Below the pieces are notes generated by a model. It was given only the letters and a program-made list of their open reading frames with translations. It was not told the origin of the DNA and made no database searches. A stretch of DNA of 64,000 nucleotides from Gerris lacustris (Eukaryota; Arthropoda; Insecta; Hemiptera; Gerridae): contig OX578282.1 of the NCBI GenBank assembly GCA_951217055.1, positions 20,209,106 to 20,273,105 on the forward strand, in the 5' to 3' direction. Both the position numbers and the translations under genes were made by a program. Of the stretch, positions 30,501 through 43,396 are shown in pieces; position 1 is the first letter of the stretch; each line of letters begins with the position of its first letter.

Positions 30501-30765
30501 TAAGTATTTTTTCTCTTGGGTACTCCATCTTGGGACACACTGTATATATTATGTATGTGTGACTGTGTATTTCATTTAATATTGTATACGATGTAGTAAT
30601 ATTGAATAAGAAAATATTAAAAATTGCTTTCTAGGATCAAAGTTAGCTAAATAGTATTATAAAAAAAGGTGCACGTGCTTCATGCATGACATTCTCTGTG
30701 ATATTTCTAATAAATAATAAATTTGTAAATAAAAGTTATATTAATATAAAAGAGATATAACTCAC

Positions 30766-30834
30766 CGATATCTTGCCAAGGATATTCTTCGACGTCATTT
30801 TTGGAATATCGCTCTTGTTTCATTCTACTTCTTC
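30766..30834 (-). CDS. DIP/lachesin-like protein, linker exon f (last exon found)
   Basis: A 69-nt exon bounded by ttgttacag before it and gtgagt after it. It starts with two bases that complete the Gly codon begun by the exon at 52120-52188, gives 22 codons, and ends with one base, so it is phase 1 on both sides. The peptide is charged and has no hydrophobic run: RSRMKQERYSKND, then VEEYPWQDI. It therefore follows Ig3 as an extracellular stalk or alternative linker, before an unseen C-terminal exon that would carry the stop and a GPI or membrane signal. The intron upstream is about 21.3 kb. Exact phase matching and consensus splice sites support it, although it is short and no protein homology was tested. 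Confidence 0.78.
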
Positions 30835-31709
30835 CTGTAACAATTTAAAGAAATACCGAACGTAATAACAATAATAAAAATTAATTATAATATAATTGAC
30901 TATATTTATTTGTAAAATGTAATAATAAATGCATTTGTATATGAAAATGAAATTTCCAGCCGCAAAACGAATATGGAGGCGAGGGTTAAGTGTCAAGAGT
31001 TTCTTCTATATAGAGTTTCTTTTATTGAAACTGATAAAATAATTTATAATATTTTTCCTATTTGACCCTTTTTATTAATTTTCTGTCACATGCTGTTCGT
31101 TTAAGGGTAATTAAAAAAAAAAAAAAAAAAAAAATCACATTCAATAATAAAGACATCAAATCCTGTAATAAATAACAGATAACAATTAACTAATAATATT
31201 AACTATTTACTAACTAATAACAATTAACAGATTAACAAACTGAATTAATTAACATGACTTTGTTAATCTGATAATTGTTATTTGTTTCTTTAATTATTTA
31301 CAAAATTGAAAATTTATATTTGAAGTAATCAGTGCGGGAAATTTTAAATTTTATATTTTGAAGAAACCATTAACTTGGCAAACCATACTTCTTATAACAG
31401 AAATATATATAAATCAATTCACAAGATAAATAGGGGAAATATAGCCTATTGAGGATTGAATGTGAATAAGTTCTTTTAAATTGCCCTTAAACTACCCACA
31501 TGTAAAACAAAAATAAAAAACTATAATTTTTCACACTTTTATTTTTTTTTAGAAAACTCTAAAAAAAATTTTTAAGAAATTAAAAACAATTGAAAGAGTT
31601 AAACTTCACAGTGTAATATGTCTTGGGAGATTTGACAAAAAACGAGCAACTACTTTGTAGCACTTGTTTATCATCTAAATATTAAATGTTAAAATATATC
31701 TTAACTCAA
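30835..31709. other. Intron DNA, AT-rich
   Basis: Start of the long intron on the acceptor side. It contains an A run at about 31112-31133 and a foldback at about 31190-31276 (ttaacagattaacaaa / tttgttaatctgataa). No gene. Confidence 0.6.
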
Positions 31710-32112
31710 TTAGCAAATTTCCATTGGAAAAAAATCGCTAATAGAGCCACTGGCATGGCGGGAGTTTGAGCCGGGATTGTGGCCAAAATAAGTTTCATGG
31801 GTCCCTGATCACGAAAAAATAGGTTTTACAAAACTTTATATATATATACAGGGTGTCCCGGGTCAGGACCGACAAACTTTGGGATGTGATAGTACAGTTA
31901 ATTTTGAGTAAAAAAAGTTCTATAAACCATGGTCCTATTCTCATTTGCTTTTTAGCTATCATATTTTAAACTTTTTTTTGTAAAACGTGACTTTGACTTA
32001 ATCAATTGGCAATATCATTGGAAGTAATTAAGCTAGAATTATAAATGATATACCACCTTAAAGTGCATGAAAAATGTTTAAAGATAAACATTATTTCAGC
32101 TATTAAATTTCA

Positions 32113-33768
32113 TTTTTAGTCACACGATAATTCGTTAGAACTTGAAAATAATAAAATTTAATTAAAAAAAGAAAATGTTAGAGCTTGTATAACTACTGCA
32201 TTGTATTAGATAACTATGGGTGCAAAATTCCTTAAATTTGGCGCATTTACTAAGCTTCAAAACGATACTATTAAATTTAAAATATTGCAACTTAAAGTAT
32301 ACGAAATAGTGATGAAATTCCAAAAAAACATGTCCTACTGTAAGCTGAGATAGGGTTGGGGGAATGGGAAGCGCCCTGAAAATGCAAACGTCGGGTGATT
32401 TTTTTTTCTTTTTCTTTTAAGTTGCTCCAGTATAATAAAACGTTAAAGTCAGAGTTTGGTCATAGTACTCGTGTGGTACCAGTCATGGTACCAATGATCA
32501 ATGATACTACCGTTATTGTGAAGTCATAGCACCTGATGAATCTTATAAAGTCTTATAAGGGGCCTTATCATATTATTAAGGGTGTAATAATTTATTTTTA
32601 TTACGATAATTAATTATTTTTATAATAATGTTCTTTGTAAGTAAACCTAAATTGTACTGTATTAATTGAATAATCTTATTACTTAGTTAAAAAAAAAACA
32701 TTAAAGAATCAAATATACCGACCTTCTTTACTTACAATTAACACTTTTGTAATTACTATAATAAATGTTCTAAATGGTACCCTTCTTCATTAATACAGAT
32801 CCGACATTTTTTAAGTACAGATTTGCTGCATTCAACACTACCCTAATAGGTGCATTGGAAGAGGAGAACCGGTTGCTTGGCCACCCAGGTCACCAGACAT
32901 TACTCCTTTAGATTTCGGTTTGGGGGGGATGGATGAAAGATTTGGTATTTAGAATACCGGTTAACAGTCAAGAGGAGCTAATAAACAGGATACAAGCAGC
33001 AGCTCATCAAATAAATGACCAATAAGCGACTCCCATAAAATTCATCAAATCTCGACTTAAAAACTGGGGATGTGTATGAATGAAGGAGGACACCATTTTG
33101 AACATTTATTGTAGTAATTACAGAAGTGTTAATTATAAATAAGAAAGGTCGGTTAATTTTATTATTACAATTTTCTATTTCATATTTAATGATTTTTTTT
33201 TTTTTTTTTTTTTTTTTATTAAAGTAATAAGATAATACAGTAAAATTTTGGTTATGTTACAAAGAATATTATTATAAAAATAATTAATCATCGTAATAAA
33301 AATAAATTATTACACCCTTAATAATTATAAGATTCATCAGGTGATATGACTTTACAATGACTTTAGTATCATTGGTACCATGACTGGTACCACATGGGTA
33401 CTATGAATAAACTCTGACTTTAACATTTTATTATACTGGAGCAACTTAAAAGAAAAAGAAAAAAAAAAAAACACCCGACCGACGTTTGCATTTTCAGGGC
33501 GCTTCCCATTCCCCCAACCCTATCTCAGCTTACAGTAAGACATGTTTTTTTGGAATTTCATCACTATTTCGGATACTTTAAGTTGCAATATTTTAAATTT
33601 AATAGTAATTCGTTAATTTAGTAGTTCGTTTTGAAGCTTAGTAAATGCGCCAAATTTAAGGAGTTTTGCACCCATAGTTATCTAATACAATACAGTAGTT
33701 ATACAAGCTCTAACGTTTTCTTTTTTTAGTTAAATTTTATTATTTTCAAGTTCTAAAGAATTAACGTG
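32113..33768. mobile_element. Tc1/mariner derivative with about 680-bp inverted arms
   Basis: 32113-32788 and about 33080-33768 are inverted repeats along their whole length. Landmarks are gagatagggttgggggaatg / cattcccccaaccctatctc, gttgctccagtataataaaa / ttttattatactggagcaac and accagtcatggtaccaatga / tcattggtaccatgactggt. They differ by small indels and a longer T run in the right arm. The 291-bp loop holds the C-terminal part of a transposase whose last codons run into the right arm. A possible outer end, cagggtgtcccgggtcagga, lies at 31852, but no matching end was found on the right. Confidence 0.82.
32845..33114 (+). pseudogene. Tc1/mariner-type transposase, C-terminal relic
   Basis: In three frames the text reads like the end of an IS630-Tc1-mariner superfamily transposase: IGRGEPVAWPPRSPDITPLD (the SPD-TPLDF block holding the third catalytic acidic residue), then MKDLVFRIPVNSQEELINRI, and finally EGGHHFEHLL followed by a stop at 33112-33114. 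A frameshift falls at the G run near 32932, an in-frame stop follows IND-Q, and another frameshift lies near 33070. The N-terminal helix-turn-helix and the first two catalytic residues are absent, so it cannot be active. Confidence 0.8.
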
Positions 33769-33829
33769 TGAACAAAAGAACAAGAAGAAGACAGTGAAAA
33801 AAATTTAGCATTACTACTATCAAGTGGGA

Positions 33830-34017
33830 TGTTTGGAGCTGCGTTATTATTATTATTTCTAGTATTAATTATTAAGTTGATTATGTTTTGAGGGTAGTTA
33901 TTATCTTTAAGGCTTTGTTTGAATAAGCGAATATTTTTATCATGAAAGGAGATATCACTAAGAGAGAGAATGCGATTATTGAGGTATCGCTTCATATGTT
34001 TTTTAAGATCCTGAATC
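33830..34017 (-). pseudogene. Retroelement reverse-transcriptase C-terminal relic (Penelope-like?)
   Basis: The minus-strand frame reads IQDLKKHMKRYLNNRI, then HDKNIRLFKQSLKDNNYP and QNIINLIINTRNNNN. The arrangement of an LKxxLxxNxYP block followed by I-xx-I resembles the segment after the RT domain in Penelope-like and some LINE proteins, where it precedes the endonuclease. Only about 60 codons remain. The first few codons (near 33985-34017) are also present in copy 2 of repeat D at 41619-41655. The assignment is by pattern only. Confidence 0.4.
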
Positions 34018-34274
34018 CAAAAAATGAGTTACCATAGCGATTCGAATAATAATTTTATAATAATAGTAGTAGTAATAACAACAATTTCTTGTGGATTTCT
34101 TGTGAGCACGATAGCTCTCGAACAAATTGACGTTATCAAAATTTCAATCAAAATAAAACTTGCACCGAAAAATCAAGCTCGTTGAGATGAGGATCCCTAT
34201 TGAAAATGGGATCTTTATGACGTCATTAACCCCTCCTGATGAGTCACCAAAGATTTAAAATAATCCTACCGCGG

Positions 34275-34523
34275 GTTTCCGCAAGCCAAGCGAATTTCCA
34301 TTGGAAATTTGTAGTTCAATGTTGTGCAGTTTAAACCTCTTTGAAGCTACTACTATTATGTTTAACTAAGCATTATTATAAAAACCCTAATCTAACTAAA
34401 ATATTTCTTATAAATTTTCTTAACTTAAAACAATCCACACAATTGTAGTAGTTATGAAGGAAGTTTAAACTGCACAACATTGAACTACAAATTTCCAATG
34501 GAAATTCGCTTGGCTTGCGGAAA
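34275..34523. repeat. Perfect 61-bp inverted repeat ending repeat D
   Basis: The arm tttccgcaagccaagcgaat to gttgtgcagtttaaac (34276-34336) is matched perfectly, inverted, by 34463-34523. The arm itself contains the small palindrome aatttccattggaaatt. In copy 2 (41895-42135) each arm has a different short deletion, so the perfect pairing here is probably ancestral. Confidence 0.92.
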
Positions 34524-35624
34524 TAATAATAAACATTGTTTTTTCAATTGCACAAACTTAAGATAAAGCAGCAAGAGAAACTTACAGATATTTTAATGAG
34601 CCAAAAGTTTCGTTAGAAAGCCGTAAATTAAAAGCTCACGTACAAGTTTATCAAGCATGAAATTGGGCCGAGATCGATCTTTCGGACATGACCGGAATCC
34701 GGTCCGCAGTTAATCTCAAGGAAAAATATCTCGGCCTTCCTCGTCTAGTACTTTAAATTCCGGTGGAACGGGGAAAGGAGGGGACCGAGCAACGATTAAA
34801 AAAAATATAGGGAGATAATAATTTTACCATCGATCAAGACAAGAGGGTGGGAGGGAAAGAGAAGAGTGTAAGGATGTTTAGGAATTACCAACAAGGGGGG
34901 GGGAGTGTCTGGAGAATTTTAAATGACGAAGGGTTTGGCCACCCTTCGAACCTAAAAAGGGGATGAAATGCGAAATTTATTCAGTGGAGGTCAAGATACC
35001 ATGTGTCGAAAGGGTGAAAAATATTAAAGTCTTAAAGGGTTCGGGGAAGGACAGATAGAGTAATTATGGTTGGTTAAAGTATTAAAGTACGCGACATGAG
35101 ACTGAAATGTCCGGACACGAGACGGGAGGTTAAAAGGATGCAATGAGGTCGAGCTTGGGATACCGTCTCACTTTGGTACAGTCTCCCAAGCCTTTCTAGG
35201 CACGAGAATCCTGGGAATTCCACTCGACAGACAGCAAACTCGGCAAACATGTAATGAAATACTTCATTTAGAAATGCATACAAACTACATTAGAAAAACC
35301 AATATGCCTGTAAAATTTTAAACCTGTTCTTATTCAAATTTAATTATATCTTCCGGTAATAAAGGGAAAGGGATTGGAATTTTCAATTAAACAAATTAAA
35401 ACTCGATAAATTCAATTAAAATAATATACTTTAAAAGTAATATGTTATTACGGAGAATTCATTAACTTAAATTACAGAGGCATAAGTTCAGTGGTATTGA
35501 GAGGTCATTCAACTTTATATTTTATAATAGTTTTTTCCGGGTTTATTTGATTAAACAGGGAGTAGAATATTTGATAGAATTCGTTTCAATTCAAAGAGCA
35601 AATGCGATGATTTCCAATAACATA
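34524..35624. other. Intron stretch with GC-richer patches
   Basis: 34640-34790 and 35050-35280 are GC-richer than their surroundings. 35074-35283 is open on the minus strand (69 codons) but shows no domain. A G run (gggggggg) lies near 34895. No splice-bounded exon could be made to fit the phase-1 pattern of the Ig gene. They may be old repeats. Confidence 0.45.
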
Positions 35625-36012
35625 TTAACACGTTGAGGACGGGTGGGGGTAGAGGCTCTTGGAAACGTTCTACAAGAGTCTCTCTAGCTTCTTAAGACTG
35701 TACAAGTGATAACTGTGACCTTCGGCACCGCTTTTTTTATATCAACTTTTTGAGGAAATTGCTCGTGCATTTCACTTACTCACCTCCCGCTTCTATTGGA
35801 TATTTACGTCTTTCCAAGGTAAGATAATGCATAATTATAATACTTTTTCTGATATACTGTTGTTATATAAATAGGGACAAACATTTTAACAATATCTTTA
35901 TGAAGTTATAATAAAAAATATTTACTTTTACGGGGAAAAATAACGAATATACACATTATTTATATTCCTGTTTTTGGTTAGACTACTATATATTTTTCAA
36001 TATATCTATATA

Positions 36013-36096
<84 letters not shown>

Positions 36097-36169
36097 CTAG
36101 TTGCTTCTTGTTTGTATTATAATTACACAACGTAAGTATAATGACATGTATGGATTTGTTTGTGTATAG

Positions 36170-36325
36170 ATGGATAGACCGAGTACTTCAAAAGAAGTAC
36201 GGTATACAGAGGAAGAAGATATCTTGACATATTTGCTGAGCTCGAATCACGAATCAGAGGACGAAGTAGACCTCGACTTGAGTGATTACGAGAACTTTGA
36301 GGGCTCTAGTAAGACTGATAGGTGA
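36170..36325 (+). pseudogene. piggyBac transposase, N-terminal fragment
   Basis: The ATG at 36170 opens 51 codons, MDRPSTSKEVRYTEEEDILT then an acidic stretch ending LSDYENFEGSSKTDR, before TGA. A short acidic, serine-rich N-terminus ahead of the DDE_Tnp_1_7 domain is usual for piggyBac transposases. The stop falls just before the junction with the C-terminal fragment, at the internal deletion. Confidence 0.7.
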
Positions 36326-36340
36326 ATATAATACTTATAT

Positions 36341-36770
36341 ATGAAAGGAGTAGATCGCCATGATCAAATGCTCTCCTATCACTCAGGACTCCACAAAACC
36401 CTCCGCTGGTACCAGAAACTAGGAATTCATGTCTTCCACATGATTTTGGTAAATTCTTGGTTCTTATACAACAAGAGCCTTGAAGCAAAACGGATGAGTC
36501 TTCATAATTACCAATTGGAAGTAATAAATGCTTTGATTCCAGAACCCTCAACAGAACCTTCGCCAAATATTCCAATTACAAGGTTCCACTTTCAGTTGCC
36601 ATCGTCAATTCCGAAGGACGACGGTCCAAATAAATTTAAAAGAAAAATAATGCCAAAATTGTGCGAAGAATAAAAAAAAGAAAGGACACTATGTATCAGT
36701 GTGTATAGATTGCCCTAATAAGCCTGCGTTATGTATAGAATGTTTTCGGGCTTTTCACAAATATTTATAA
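36341..36770 (+). pseudogene. piggyBac transposase, C-terminal fragment
   Basis: The fragment opens with MKGVDRHDQMLSYHS, then LRWYQKLGIHVFHMILVNSW, matching the conserved GGVDxxDQ-xxxY and WYKK-xxIHxxxMxxxNAW blocks at the end of the DDE_Tnp_1_7 domain. After a stop at 36671-36673 and a frameshift in the A run, the cysteine-rich tail continues in another frame: CIDCPNKPALCIECF, then HKYL and a stop at 36768-36770. This tail is the DNA-binding cysteine cluster of piggyBac proteins. The catalytic Asp region is deleted. Confidence 0.88.
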
Positions 36771-37425
36771 AATATTTTTTTTAATTTATATTTTGTTATC
36801 TTTATACGATTATTTTTTAAAATAACTTTTTTGGAAAATTTGTTAGATATATTTTTTATAGTATTAGCTACATAATTTAAAATTTCTTTTAGCGTCTTTT
36901 TTTGTTGTATTTATTAGTTACATAATTTCAAGTTAGTTTTTTTTTTACTTACCACGCTACTTCTTATTTGATTTTTCTATTTTTATAGTTAAGATATATA
37001 TTTTTGTTATACTTTATTTTAGATATATATTTTTTTGTAGTATTAGCTACATACATCATTTCAAGTTTCTTTTAGCGCACTTTTTTATTGTATTTGTTGT
37101 ATAATTTTGTTAGTTATCGTTTTTTTTTTTTTTTTTTTTTTGTTTATATATTTTTTTTTTATTATATGTATATATATTTTTTTATAGTCTAGATGTATAT
37201 TTTTGTAATACTTTTTCTTTAGATATATATATATTTTTTAGTATTAGCTACAAACTTAATTTCAAGATTCTTTTTGCGTCCATTTTTATTGTTTTGGTCC
37301 GTTCTTATTGTGAGTCTAGCTAAAGACCGGGAGGACGCGTCGGCGCGTCCAATCAGTACGGTCCATGCATATACCTCCGTCCTACTAATTAAACCAGCGT
37401 TTTACCTCCGTTCTCAATGTGTTTT

Positions 37426-38006
37426 TGATATATAATATAATTATTATAAATAATGGAAAAATACAAATAAAAACCTGTCCAACAAACTCTAAAAGAACTT
37501 TCTCTCAGTATTATTTCTAGTAGTGATTTGAATTTAAATGCAATATTACCTACTTTAATTTATTTATGAATTCAATTAAATTCCAGGTGTGTCGGACCTA
37601 ATATTTTATTTATCATTAAACATATTTAAAAGGTGTTCAACGGGTGGTAGTTTACATTTCGGTTACAATTTTAGCAGAGAAAATTACTGTTATCAATATC
37701 TCGTACTCTAGATATTTCCTATAGGAAACACAAATAACTGGAACAATTTGTATTTGAATAAACTAAATTTTAGAATTTTTTAAAATCGAAAGCGTCTAAA
37801 ACGGTTTATGGTAATTTTTTTTCTATATTTTAGAGTTTTTTTGGTGGCAGCGCCCGCAAATTAGAGACAAAATTAATTTCTCAGGGGTAAGGCTTTTCTG
37901 AATGAAGACATTGATGTTTCATAGACATGCATTAGGAGAAATATGGCAACAGAGGACCACATCTTCGTATTAATAATTAGAAGGCCCGAGCCTACAACTT
38001 TTGATT
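37426..38006. other. Intron stretch
   Basis: AT-rich. ggtggcagcgcccgcaaatt at about 37841 is GC-rich and resembles the sequence just inside retroelement LTRs, but no LTR pair was found. No gene. Confidence 0.45.
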
Positions 38007-38102
38007 AGTGCTCTGCTCAGCTTGGTCGATTTTAAAAAGGCTTTCGACTATTTTTGCCGAAATGAGATTACTAAAGCAATGTGTAACAGCGAATTGGAAT
38101 AG
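38007..38102 (+). pseudogene. LINE reverse-transcriptase fragment
   Basis: Reads SALLSLVDFKKAFDYF, then NEITKAM and a stop. The (V/I)DFxKAFDxV block is RT motif 2a region A of non-LTR retrotransposons. Only about 31 codons survive, on the strand opposite to the neighbouring gypsy relic. Confidence 0.6.
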
Positions 38103-38147
38103 CAGTGTGGCGGACACACAATTAGATTCATTTGGCTTATGCTAGTA

Positions 38148-38970
38148 TTATGTCAATGTTATACTTGACTTTGACATATTATAAAATAAATGATAACCGT
38201 CAATATATTTACGGTGCCTTAGGTCAACCAAGAGATTAAAGTATTTAAGGTAGTCTGCCCCAGCTATATGCTTCTTAACGGTGGTTAAAATGAAGGGCCA
38301 TTTGAACGAGCGTCGCAATCCGAGGTCGAGTTCTATCCACTTGTCTCCGCAAGTGGGCACTACGGCACCATTTTCTGCGTAGAGTTTGAATCTACTGGGA
38401 CCTGATGCTTTGTCACACCAGGATGCGGGAAACACCGAAACTTCTGCACCCGAATCGTCCAAGAACGAGGTTTTGGTTTTCTTGTCAGCTATAAAGAGTC
38501 GGCATTGGCGTGAACCGAGTGCACAAGCCGAAAGGTGGACTCGGTTATTCAGTTTCCCTGCTTCTTAAATGAACAAGGGGCTGGGGGCTTCACATTTTTG
38601 TGCGTCTCAGAGTTCTGCGACCTTCCTCTTGAACACGAACGTGATCGCGCACGATTTCTGTTGCAATGTGTATTCCTATAACTTGTAAAGCTGCTACGCT
38701 AGCTTATAGCTCATTTATTCTAGCTAGCAATTACTCTTGAGTGCTTTGTGATGATGTAGAAGGAGAATTCTCAATTGTTTTGACAGAGGGGAATGATGTT
38801 AAATCCTTTTAAAATTTTATACTTATCTATTGGGGGAGGGCTGTCCAAAATGTCGATGTCGTTTGCAAGGACGCCACCACGTCTACAGTGGATACAACGG
38901 TATCAAATTTTGTTTCGTCTTCCAAGATGCTAGAATTCCGGAACTGTGTCTCAATCTAGTTAAACCATAT
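38148..38970 (-). pseudogene. Gypsy-type retrotransposon gag-protease relic
   Basis: On the minus strand from right to left: a gag piece with IETQFRNSSILEDETKFDTV near 38860-38960 (one stop), an Arg/Ser-rich stretch RNRARSRSCSRGRS at about 38620-38665, a remnant of the gag zinc-finger spacer (PPAPCSFKKQGN), then the aspartic protease. The protease part (38148-38567) reads LFIADKKTKTSFLDDSGAEV, with the catalytic DSG motif and later IAGADYLKYFNLLVDLR, the ILG-type flap/hydrophobic region. Frameshifts separate the blocks. RT, integrase and LTRs are absent. Confidence 0.85.
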
Positions 38971-39141
38971 CTTAGAGTTCATACGCTAAAGGGGCGAAGA
39001 CTTAACAGCTACTCTTTTAACTGCGTGGTGGCTTCTATTTTTGGTGGAGCGGATTTAACCCGATACGATCCATCGATCTCCGTTCTTACAGCGTTTTGAA
39101 CTAGAGGATCGTTTTCAAAACGATGTGTGAACGTAGTAGTA

Positions 39142-40440
39142 GAAGCGAGCATATTGCAATAAAATACTGAATATTAAGAAATTTATTTATCATGATGAAT
39201 GTCATAGTTGAAGATAAGTGGAAGAGGGCAGTGTGGGGTAGAGTGGGGGTACTCGGTACAAAGCTTTACTTTCTTAAACAAACTATACGACTATAAGAAT
39301 GTTAACTACCCGCAATAGCTTAAACTATGAATCACTTCACTACTCAAAAACTACTGCTAGTATCAAGTAAAAATTTTACATGCCTATTTCAATTGTTTCA
39401 AAAATAATGTTCGTCTCATCGACTAGGTGATAATAGAATCTTTTCCCGTCCTGAAATTCCTATTTTACATTTAAACCTCTCGTTTACGCGAGCGTTGCGC
39501 GCGAACTCTTAGACGCATCAATCTGTCCAACGAACTTAGCCTGAGTATTAGTAAGAGGAACATGTATACCAAATTTCAACTAAATCGGTCAACTTTTACT
39601 CAAGTTATCGTCGGACACGTAAACGTTGCACACAGACAGACAAGATGTAAGAAGTTGAATGTAAGAAGCTCACTTGCGCTCGCAACAATTATTACTAGGC
39701 ATCGCGTGGCTCTATCATTGAAGCGAGCGTATTGCAATAAAATATTGAATATTGAAATTTGTTAATCATGATGAATGTCATAGTTGAAGATAAGTGGAAG
39801 AAGGCAGTGTGGGGTAGAGTGAGGGTAATGCTTTACTTCCTAAACAAACCTATACACTACAAGCCTATAAGAATCTTAACCAACCGCAGTAGCTTTTAAA
39901 CTATTATTATAAATGTATCACTTCATTACTCAAATACTACTGCTTGCATCATGTTGAAATTTTACATACTTGTTTCAATTATACTTTAGACGATGTACAT
40001 GAAGTTTTATTAGAATCGTTACGTTAGAACGTAAAATATCGGTAAAAAGGTTGTTTTCTCTAATATAAACGTTTAGGTCCGCTTTAATAGTTTTAGCGAT
40101 CTTTATTAATTCATAGCGGTGTCGCTGTCGGTTTAACTAAAATAAGTTATTTGAAAAAAATGTTTGTCTCATCGAATAGATGATGATAGAATCTTTTCCC
40201 GTCCTGAAATTCCAATTTAATTTTTGAACCTCTCGTTTACGCGCGAACTCTTGGACGGATCACGCTGTCCAACGAACTTAGCCTGAGTATTAGTAAGTGG
40301 AACATGTGTACCAAATTTCAACTAAATGGGTCAACTTTTACTCATGTTATCGTCGGACACGTAAACGTTACAGACAGACGGACAGACAGACAGACAAGAT
40401 GCATAGTTTGTTGAATGTAAGAAGCTCGCTTACGCTCGCT
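39142..40440 (+). repeat. Direct repeat, two copies of a dispersed retroposon tail
   Basis: gaagcgagc-tattgcaataaaata at 39142 recurs at 39720. Both copies continue with tcatgatgaatgtcatagtt, gtgtggggtagagtg, cgaacttagcctgagtatta and ccaaatttcaactaaat, and end in tcgtcggacacgtaaacgtt plus a cagacagacaagatg tract. The spacing is 578 bp. The second copy has an extra stretch near 39990-40150. Family identity is unknown. Confidence 0.85.
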
Positions 40441-41129
40441 TCAATTATAAAAAAATGTAAACAATTAAAAATAGAACCCAGTGAATAAGAAGGAGTAGGG
40501 TAGAATAAACTATGCCAGTAGTAGGAGTTAGAGATATCCTCCCCTTTTTTGTTGGTAAGGGAAGGAGATATCTCTGACGACACTCTCTATTTCTTCCTCT
40601 CTACGCCACCCAGTGGTTTTTTCACGTTTCATGTTTACACCTCTCTGATTTTTGGGGCATATGCTTCCACTTTTCCTGTGTTTGAAAACAGGAAGATTTG
40701 ACATCAAAGACTAGCCGCATTTTCCTTCCTAATCGCATTAAAAAGTTATTTGACTGAAATTTTCCAATTTTTATGTATTTCTAAAAAAAAAAATCAATGG
40801 TGACAGTTCGGTTTTTAAATTTGTTAAAACAACAATCAAAGACGAGTCAAGAAGAAAGTTGAAACAATATCATTTAAATCGAATGACGAAATAATTTGAA
40901 ATAAAATAAAATAGTTTATTATTTTTTGGGAGTTCTTTAATTGTGGCTTCATCTGTGTTAACTGCATTCCTAGCACCGTGGTAAAGCATTCGATTACGGA
41001 TGTCAATGTTATAGGTTCGAAATCCATATCGAAGTGAGTTCTCTTTATTTTTAATCCATAATAAACCCTTGTAATATTGGGAACTTTATTTCGATTTGCA
41101 CTTTTATTTTTACATATTTATTTATTATT
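40441..41129. other. Intron stretch
   Basis: No gene. A short inverted pair, agatatcctccccttttttg / ggaaggagatatct, lies at 40530-40572. 40836-41027 is open by chance. Confidence 0.5.
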
Positions 41130-42137
<1,008 letters not shown>

Positions 42138-42339
42138 TTCATTATACTTAGTTTGTTCAGAAAATAACGGGAATTTTTAAATTTCGCGGGTTTAGAGAGC
42201 CCGATTGTCGAAACATTTTATTTATTATGTTGGTATACATGCCCTTCAAGAATGATAAAATGTTCAGCTGTATTCATTATTTACTTTGTCTGTGGCAGCC
42301 GCTAAGGTTAGACACATTTTTATTAGCTCGGCGATTTTC

Positions 42340-42414
<75 letters not shown>

Positions 42415-43396
42415 CATAAAAAAGTGGTTTCAATAAAAAGAAGTGTAAAGATTTTATGAGTTGAGCGCAGAGTCTACTAGTTTTACTAAGAATTCTTTTT
42501 ATTAAACTCTGGGAGAGAGAGAGAAAATAAAATACATTATCTTAAGATGAACAATTAATACAAAGTACATTATCAGTTCAACCAAAGCTCAGGTGCTCTT
42601 TGCAATAAAATGCTTCAAACAAGAGCAGCAATAATTTTACAATTGCCTTTTATAAAGTAATTTTATATCGGGTTATTGAAGCAGTTGCACTTCTATTACA
42701 CTGTTATTGCTCTTTAATTCTATTTCAATTGTAAAATCCTCTCTCGATATCCAAGATTCATTCCATACTAGGCAGTGTCCTTTCAATTCTAGATTAGCGA
42801 TTTTCTCTCCAAGAGAAAGAAATCCAATTACTTTTGAATGTATATTGTCAGTAATGTAAATGCTTTAAGATGATTAGATAATCTACTTAAGTGTTGGAAT
42901 TTTATTCGGAGCTGAATTAGTCGGTTTTACATTTATAGGTTGATGACTTTATTCAATTTTAAAAATAAAACTCTACTTTAAAAAAAATATAAAGATATTA
43001 ATAATGAAAATATATATTCTACGAAATCTTTTTAATATTCAATTTTAATGTTACTTAGAAAGTGAAGACCGTTTATTTATTTATTTTATATATCCAAATA
43101 TTTTATTATTTAAATTTATATTTCTTATTAAAATTTGTAAATATTTAATCACACAGAATCCTAATTTTATATCTTAACATAATTTAAACTAGTATGGTAA
43201 CAATTCTAGTCATCAAGCTATAATCTATGCTCAATATTTGCCCACTACTAGTTCAAGTCTGACCTTTGTGATAAAACTTTAAATCATTTTATGGATTAAA
43301 ACTTATAGATATTGTAAATGCTTTTTTGAAGAGATTTGTATACATATGGTTTAAAATATCCATCCGCACCCTGGATATTTAAAAAATCTTCCGATT
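42138..43396. other. Intron stretch with (AT)n at 42340-42411
   Basis: An (AT)n tract and a (ga)n patch near 42510. Otherwise AT-rich with no gene. Confidence 0.55.

Larger units (their letters stand above)
31710..34523. repeat. Composite repeat family D, copy 1, interrupted by a Tc1/mariner derivative
   Basis: It begins ttagcaaatttccattgg, then ctaatagagccactggcatg and aggttttacaaaac before an AT tract, matching copy 2 from 41130. Matching resumes at about 33985 (gtatcgcttcatatg, gcacgatagctc, ttgcaccgaaaaatcaagct, gggatctttatgacgtcatt) and runs to the palindromic end at 34275-34523. The intervening 2.1 kb, absent from copy 2, holds the long inverted repeat at 32113-33768 and a piece of a reverse-transcriptase-type ORF. 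Confidence 0.8.
35625..37425 (+). mobile_element. Internally deleted piggyBac-like element
   Basis: The left end is ttaa at 35625-35628 followed by cacgttgaggacgg. The right end is ccgttctcaatgtg followed by tttt at 37422-37425. The ends are inverted with 12 of 14 bases matching, and TTAA is the hallmark piggyBac target (the right TTAA is mutated). Inside are the first 51 codons and the last part of a piggyBac transposase, with the DDD catalytic core missing, plus an (AT)n tract at 36001-36094. It is about 1.8 kb, versus roughly 2.5 kb for an intact element. Confidence 0.85.

Noticed and set aside
36306..36575. An 89-codon minus-strand frame.
   Set aside because: It is antisense to the piggyBac transposase fragment.
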